64,000 bases of DNA from Branchiostoma belcheri (lineage: Eukaryota > Chordata > Leptocardii > Amphioxiformes > Branchiostomatidae). The stretch lies in assembly GCF_001625305.1 (NCBI RefSeq), contig NW_017803865.1:1917983-1981982 (forward strand), given 5' to 3'. This document shows positions 61,201 through 64,000 of the stretch, piece by piece. The position numbers were made by a program, and so were the translations under genes. The notes under the pieces were generated by a model. It searched no databases. It saw only the letters and a program-made list of their open reading frames with translations, and was not told where the DNA came from. The number at the start of each line of letters is the position of its first letter. The stretch's first letter is position 1.

Positions 61201-63643
61201 TAATTCATCACAATCATCCCAGGTTTATGTAAATCAAAGTTTATTGCAGAAGATGACAATACCTATTATGTTACATATATTCCAGGGCACAAAATAGGAT
61301 CATGCTCTACAATTTGTGTCATCCAATGTGACATCTTCATCCTGATGATGCATTTTTATGAATCCGTCTAATCTATTTTCCAGCAAGGACAGTCTCCCAA
61401 AGGGTTCATTTAACAAAAAGATAGCAATGACATATACCAGGTTAGGTGGCTTGGGAAAAAGGAGAGGCTCTGGAAAATTTTACCTCCATTCGATAGCTTG
61501 GCTAAGTGTGTGCCATAGATGACATCAATTTGGTCTGTTGCATTGATTGTTTTTGCCATAATTCTCATTTTTGATGGACTGGTATATTTGATATCATAAC
61601 CTTACCTGATCTTTGCTTATCTAGTAGAAATGTATCAGAGAGCAATACAGTTTATACATGTGTATTAGAGAGTTTTCTCAAAGTCAGACCTGTGCCTCAG
61701 TTATCCAGTGATCATAAAATGTGCAGTTTATGTAGTGAATGTGCAACCATTGGCCCAACAGTTCTCTTTAGTGCCTGGGAGGTGGGAGGAAACTAAAGAC
61801 CCAATGACTGGGGCAGCCCCACACATTCTATAAATTTCTTAACAGGCAGCTGACCTTTTTGGAATACTTCTAATATTCTTTCCAAAACTTGGATGTGATT
61901 TTATTGCATATTTCTGCTGTAAAGCTCCAATAATTCAGACTATTAAGTGGCAAACTCGGGCAAAGCACGACCATGATTCACCCCATAGTGACAGATATAT
62001 GATACTGAACAGTGTTGGAGATTTGGCAAGCTGACAAAATTGTTATCAGCAGATTGTATAAAGCACTACCTCACTTAGCTTGAATTGCAAATTCTAAGCA
62101 CAGCTGCAGAATGCTAAATGAGCAAATATTTCATTCATGTGTCATTTGATATGATAATCAAATTAGAAGCTTTTCTAATGAAAGAGAAGAAGCTTTCAAA
62201 ACTTTGGATCATTTGGTATTCAAAATGGGTCAAACACGATTTATTGTGGGGTCTTAGCATTATAAATGAAAATTTATATTACCAAATATATGCTATTGGG
62301 GCAATATTTTTGCCCTTTTGAGAGGCAAAAATGTATACAACAAATTTATATCGGTATTTTTCCCTATATGTTTTCTTTTTTTTGTCCCTTCCTTTCCCTA
62401 TCTTACATGAATTTCAGGCAATTCCACCAAACCAGCTTTTATACTGCAAACAACTATTTCGCTCCTCCTTTTTTCATGAATCAACATTATGTAATACACA
62501 GAAAATTTCCAAAATCGCATTGATAAAACTCTCCACTTTTCTCTAAATTAAGTGTAAGTGACCCACATATTATGTACCACACATAACCAGTGGAGCTAAC
62601 AGGGGTTCATGAGGACATGCCTCATTATCGGCGACCCCTGCAAACCGTGCAATTGACCTCCCAGTTGTAATGGCTCTCCCGCCATTGTGCTGGCTTACCG
62701 GGCTGAAACAGGTGGCAGGCATTAAGTAATGGGCGCTCCAATTGGACAATAACCGCCAGAATCTTCCCCATTCTCTCTCCCAGCCTTCAATTATTTACTG
62801 TTATACAGCCCAATAAACTTAGAACGGGGCTTGCGACAAAATTGAATTGCTTGAGTTAGAAATGTTTTCTCCTGGTGAGGCACATGTATGGGTGTGAGAT
62901 ATGGGTGGCTGTTGGAGAAAAATTGAATATATATTCCGGAGGCAACGAGGCTGTTCCGGAGGGACCGGTATTTCTGACGGAGATGTATTTTTCATGCAAT
63001 CAATCGCCGGCCCCAAGGGGTACACAGTCTCATCTCGACCATCTGATGCTCAGGAGGCCTGTGGCACAAGAAAGGTTTGGAGTGCATTTTCACCACAAAA
63101 AAAAAAGATTGATGCAATTGAAGAAAAAAATACGGTCCCTAAAACTATAAAGTTATGGCTATAAAGCAAACAATTTTGTGACTGAAAAAAACAGGAAGAT
63201 GTATTTCTGGCTGCCAGTGGCGCAACGTTTACTGAGCGCCCCCGGCACAGGAAAAAGGCAGAACCCACGAGCGCAACGCCCCCGCAGTTCAGCTAAGAAT
63301 GGTGTATGTCTCTATCGCGGACAAATTTGTCAGTGGCGCTGTCAACGCCGCTATATCACTAGTGCGCTGAGTTCGTGCCTTAAGCCATGCATCTAGTGAA
63401 CTCATCCTAAAGGAATCCGAACCCGCGAAAGAAAAATAATAATGTACTGGAGGAAGGCGTAGAAAAGTTCCTAAAAAGAACCTCGCCCTTACCTCTTCCG
63501 ACGGCCTCTGCCGCCGCCCTCAGCGCTTCGGGCGAGTCGACCTCGCCGACGATGGCCAGTAGATAGCCCTTGGCGTTGTCGGCCATGGTGTCCGAGTCCG
63601 ACTGCGGAGGCCCGGCGGTAGATGGGGATGCGGCGTCAGCCAT
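30991..63643 (-). CDS. MAP1: microtubule-associated protein 1 (gene span, 10 coding exons)
   Basis: MAP1 proteins bind and stabilise microtubules in neurons and are normally cleaved into a heavy and a light chain that reassociate. Exons, 5' to 3': 63493-63643, 60583-60681, 43526-49479, 36932-42814, 35935-36101, 34571-34641, 34006-34168, 33362-33473, 31452-33013, 30991-31252. All borders are GT/AG and all phases agree, giving 4,807 residues, about twice human MAP1B. In order: N-terminal MAP1 domain with a metallo-beta-lactamase-like fold (residues about 25-510), lysine-rich region (about 512-576), Ala-rich hydrophobic segment, acidic disordered region, KTAAEV repeats (about 1180-1855), Glu/Pro 12-mer repeats (exon 4), a second basic region, and a light-chain C-terminus ending in QDESFEACKIEF. 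It resembles vertebrate MAP1A/1B and fly Futsch; one gene is expected before the vertebrate duplications. Confidence 0.93.
31452..33013 (-). CDS. MAP1: MAP1 exon 9 (light-chain basic region)
   Basis: Begins ELLEPAPVLTSSTSCPDEF after TTTTCAG. It passes through a Pro/Asp-rich segment, then a long Lys/Ser/Glu-rich basic region comparable to the microtubule-binding part of MAP1 light chains. It ends PPVYLDLAYVPAHANN and EFFRRIRC with donor AG|GTGAGA. The VYLDL.Y(V/I)P motif is the family hallmark just before the C-terminal domain. Confidence 0.95.
33014..33361. other. MAP1 intron 8 with perfect palindrome
   Basis: Contains a 56-bp perfect palindrome (33123-33178). Nothing else notable. Confidence 0.8.
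33123..33178. repeat. 56-bp perfect palindrome, no spacer
   Basis: The left arm TAAAACAAAGTAGATGAGCA then GTTAAAAG (33123-33150) is followed at once by its exact reverse complement (33151-33178). Confidence 0.97.
33362..33473 (-). CDS. MAP1: MAP1 exon 8
   Basis: Encodes YINPSPSLLAYDSNGNSSPD then QHQTPSPPEVGQGLCSQ. The (F/Y)INP.P motif matches a conserved block of vertebrate MAP1B just before the light-chain region. Acceptor TATTTCAG, donor CAG|GTACAA. Confidence 0.92.
33474..34005. other. MAP1 intron 7
   Basis: No feature seen beyond short AT-rich direct repeats (GACAGATAATTCT-like words at about 33728-33765). Confidence 0.5.
34006..34168 (-). CDS. MAP1: MAP1 exon 7 (two possible donors)
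   Basis: Encodes EPAASAAPVADGPTEVHTPS then PTEEQSSPPRTPRTPDERER FP, a Ser/Pro-rich linker with several SP/TP sites. Acceptor TGTTGCAG. Two donors keep frame with exon 8: GA|GTAGGT at 34006 and AG|GTACAC ending at 34042. The longer form adds 12 residues (RYTIPHRARNGY). Confidence 0.85.
34169..34570. other. MAP1 intron 6
   Basis: No feature seen. Confidence 0.5.
34571..34641 (-). CDS. MAP1: MAP1 exon 6
   Basis: A small 71-bp exon encoding AVNGDVSDEDEKDDDTEKEK LCD, strongly acidic. Acceptor TTCTTAAAG, donor G|GTAAGT. Phases fit its neighbours (2 in, 1 out). Confidence 0.88.
34642..35934. other. MAP1 intron 5
   Basis: A 1.3-kb intron. The 176-codon plus-strand frame at 34766-35296 has no domain or coding bias and is treated as chance. 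Confidence 0.5.
35935..36101 (-). CDS. MAP1: MAP1 exon 5
   Basis: Encodes TDDVDEHLGATGGETTHEHP, QTPSPTDEQYDIISPTKEG and PPPHEVDQYSPGFSG. Acceptor ATGTCCACAG, donor AG|GTATGT. It is a Pro/Ser-rich linker. Confidence 0.9.
36102..36931. other. MAP1 intron 4
   Basis: No coding feature seen. It shows short repeated AGAAGCAG words near 36789-36840. Confidence 0.45.
36932..42814 (-). CDS. MAP1: MAP1 exon 4 (second giant repeat exon)
   Basis: 5,883 bp, 1,961 codons with no stop. The acceptor GGACACAG is the first AG after a long AG-free pyrimidine-rich tract, and the exon starts PNAAMVAFESASVEAAKQE. The bulk is tandem 12-residue repeats: EVEAKEEPTEEP in two blocks (about 41590-42090 and 40840-41160) and DVTPKEEPAEEP (about 38690-40440). 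A 22-residue unit with EEPPEQLEEAKVEPTKEP lies at about 41165-41460. The non-repetitive C-terminal part includes MKRNNFLGVVAEGALLASQL and TFVTVTTTTIVRKMGPDGSV. Donor AAG|GTAGAC. The product is highly acidic and probably disordered. The exon is in phase 0 at both ends, so skipping it would preserve frame. Confidence 0.9.
38690..40440 (-). repeat. 36-bp coding tandem array (DVTPKEEPAEEP)
   Basis: Several dozen units of 36 bp. Variable positions alternate T/H/P/A and K/T/E, and some units read PTKESAEE. Because 36 is divisible by three, other frames on both strands are also open. Confidence 0.9.
40840..42090 (-). repeat. 36-bp and 66-bp coding tandem arrays (EVEAKEEPTEEP)
   Basis: Units are almost identical at DNA level (TTAGCTTCAACTTCTGGCTC on the plus strand). 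They are split by a 66-bp family (about 41165-41460). One unit near 41698 has an extra Gln codon (EEQQTEE), a 3-bp slippage. Confidence 0.9.
42815..43525. other. MAP1 intron 3
   Basis: A 711-bp intron between the two giant exons. No feature seen. Confidence 0.6.
43526..49479 (-). CDS. MAP1: MAP1 exon 3 (first giant exon)
   Basis: 5,954 bp. It starts GQQTLQHSSDNMEAVLLLNP after TTTTGACAG and contains the core MAP1 domain: SGFLKISKPSLYVFPAGKGD, AAFFAVNGFNILVNGG, WKLVRHLDRIDAVMMTHAG and SLPGMNSFLQRKVAE, then VWHPANPTEKIVRVLFPGNT and LDFLKHP. The metal-binding histidines of true metallo-beta-lactamases are mostly lost (THAGTDSLPG), as in other MAP1s. Next come a Lys-rich region (about 48005-48195), a 24-residue Ala/Val/Gly hydrophobic segment (about 47935-48004), PPEDLTAEFEKQRTEEA, a long acidic region and the KTAAEV array. 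Donor GAG|GTAGGC. Confidence 0.95.
44165..46190 (-). repeat. KTAAEV coding repeat array, about 24 copies
   Basis: Each unit has a core like LKTAAEVVTALESVK followed by an acidic spacer such as TEEPAETEVE. Period is 25 to about 45 residues. Early (5') units are diverged (FQTAAEVTFALIDAEK, IKPVADVAIALIDVEK); later ones are more uniform. Confidence 0.92.
53100..53275 (+). mobile_element. LINE reverse transcriptase 3' tail fragment
   Basis: The plus strand reads RTIPEWNSLSAYIVDSPSLD then SFKSRLSFRP and a stop. The pattern R(T)I.(E/D)WN.L...(V)V..PSL..FK..L is typical of the extreme C-terminus of CR1/L2-like LINE ORF2. The upstream RT is absent, as in 5'-truncated copies. Confidence 0.75.
55655..55765. 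repeat. inverted repeat, retroelement-like
   Basis: CTTCCTCAGAGCTTCTTACTG (about 55658-55678) is matched by CAGTCAGAAGCTCTGAGGAAG (about 55737-55757) in inverse orientation, with a 60-base loop. Confidence 0.7.
60583..60681 (-). CDS. MAP1: MAP1 exon 2
   Basis: Encodes GIKAWPNPAMKEDVSTALKD then MMSQKPSVSDDIQ. Acceptor CTTGACAG, donor CAAG|GTAAGG. It aligns with the segment of vertebrate MAP1B that follows the first strand of the N-terminal domain (IELGIRSW). Confidence 0.93.
60682..63492. other. MAP1 intron 1
   Basis: No exon seen. A complex, GC-balanced block at about 62570-62800 stands out from AT-rich surroundings and could be a regulatory element. Confidence 0.5.
63493..63643 (-). CDS. 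MAP1: MAP1 exon 1
   Basis: ATG at 63641-63643. Encodes MADAASPSTAGPPQSDSDTM, then NAKGYLLAIVGEVDSPEALR and AAAEAVGRG. The hydrophobic YLLAIVGEV strand aligns with YLLVVVGEI of vertebrate MAP1B. Donor AGAG|GTAAGG. A second in-frame ATG at residue 20 is a possible alternative start. Confidence 0.93.
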
Positions 63644-63760
63644 TGCACTGCACTGACTGGGGACGGGCTGTCCGTGACGTCACCGCGATGACGCAGCCGT
63701 CCGCACCTGCCATTGGTCAGGCGTGCGGAAGGTTAATTCGGGTTGCTTGGCAAATCATCG
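63644..63760 (-). promoter_or_regulatory. MAP1 promoter region
   Basis: A GC-rich segment just upstream of the ATG. It contains a full palindromic CRE TGACGTCA at 63675-63682, a CRE-half-site-like TGACGCA at 63689-63695 and, on the gene strand, a CCAAT box at 63712-63716. No TATA box was seen. The transcription start is not determined. Confidence 0.55.
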
Positions 63761-64000
63761 ATTCTTTTGGCGGAGGGAGACACATCAATATCAATATTGC
63801 AAAACGCAAAGACAAGATAACATCATGCAACAAAGATCTGAATGAAACAACAATATGATTTTCAACTGCAGTTTTCCAGACGGGTGATTCGAAGTTGTAG
63901 ACAGCGCAAATTTGTGATTTATATAACATTGCAAGATGATCGCGCGCATGATCAAAAGCGCAACACTTGCCAGTGATGTTCAGATCGCCATTTTGTTCAT
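63761..64000. other. upstream flank of MAP1
   Basis: No gene recognised. It contains an AT-rich stretch, then GATCGCGCGCATGATC, a near-palindrome, at about 63938-63953. Confidence 0.4.

Overview
This is a eukaryotic, intron-rich, single-copy nuclear window, most likely from an invertebrate deuterostome and probably a lancelet (Branchiostoma). That assignment is an inference. It rests on the intron/exon texture, a single undivided MAP1 gene that resembles both vertebrate MAP1A and MAP1B, introns rich in TACATGTA-type words, and very high heterozygosity that has left two haplotypes side by side in the assembly. Two protein genes can be reconstructed exon by exon, both on the minus strand.

The left part (1-8.6 kb) is intergenic. 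It holds a possible last codon block of an upstream plus-strand gene (1-60), a decayed LINE endonuclease fragment (579-1124), a tRNA-derived SINE-like fragment (about 1505-1590) and a compound direct/inverted repeat near 5.2 kb. From 8597 to 21801 lies CDK7, with 11 coding exons and 337 residues. It encodes the CDK-activating and TFIIH kinase. A plus-strand terminal exon of an unrecognised gene (11676-12072) is nested in one CDK7 intron.

The CDK7 5' end is present twice. Copy A (15576-23249) ends at a 20-N gap. Copy B (24532-27545) repeats exons 1-3 and the upstream flank. The two copies differ by transposon insertions. Copy A carries a 5,048-bp element with about 280-bp terminal inverted repeats and a 9-bp target duplication inside intron 1, itself containing a nested 1.57-kb element. 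Copy B has the empty site. Copy B instead carries a 391-bp Harbinger-like MITE (TTA duplication) whose empty site is in copy A. This is best explained as two allelic haplotypes retained in tandem.

From 30991 to 63643 lies the MAP1 gene: 10 coding exons, all phases consistent, predicted 4,807 residues. Exons 1-3 give the N-terminal MAP1 domain with a metallo-beta-lactamase-like fold, a lysine-rich microtubule-binding region and a conserved alanine-rich hydrophobic segment. Two consecutive giant exons (5,954 and 5,883 bp) encode acidic repeat arrays: about 24 copies of a helix-like KTAAEV repeat, then many copies of a 12-residue Glu/Pro repeat. The last two exons encode the light-chain part that ends in the family C-terminal motif. 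A promoter-like segment with a CRE and a CCAAT box lies just upstream of the MAP1 start codon.

The rest is intron or intergenic DNA with foldback repeats, a 56-bp perfect palindrome, a LINE 3' tail and several complex stretches that may be conserved noncoding elements.
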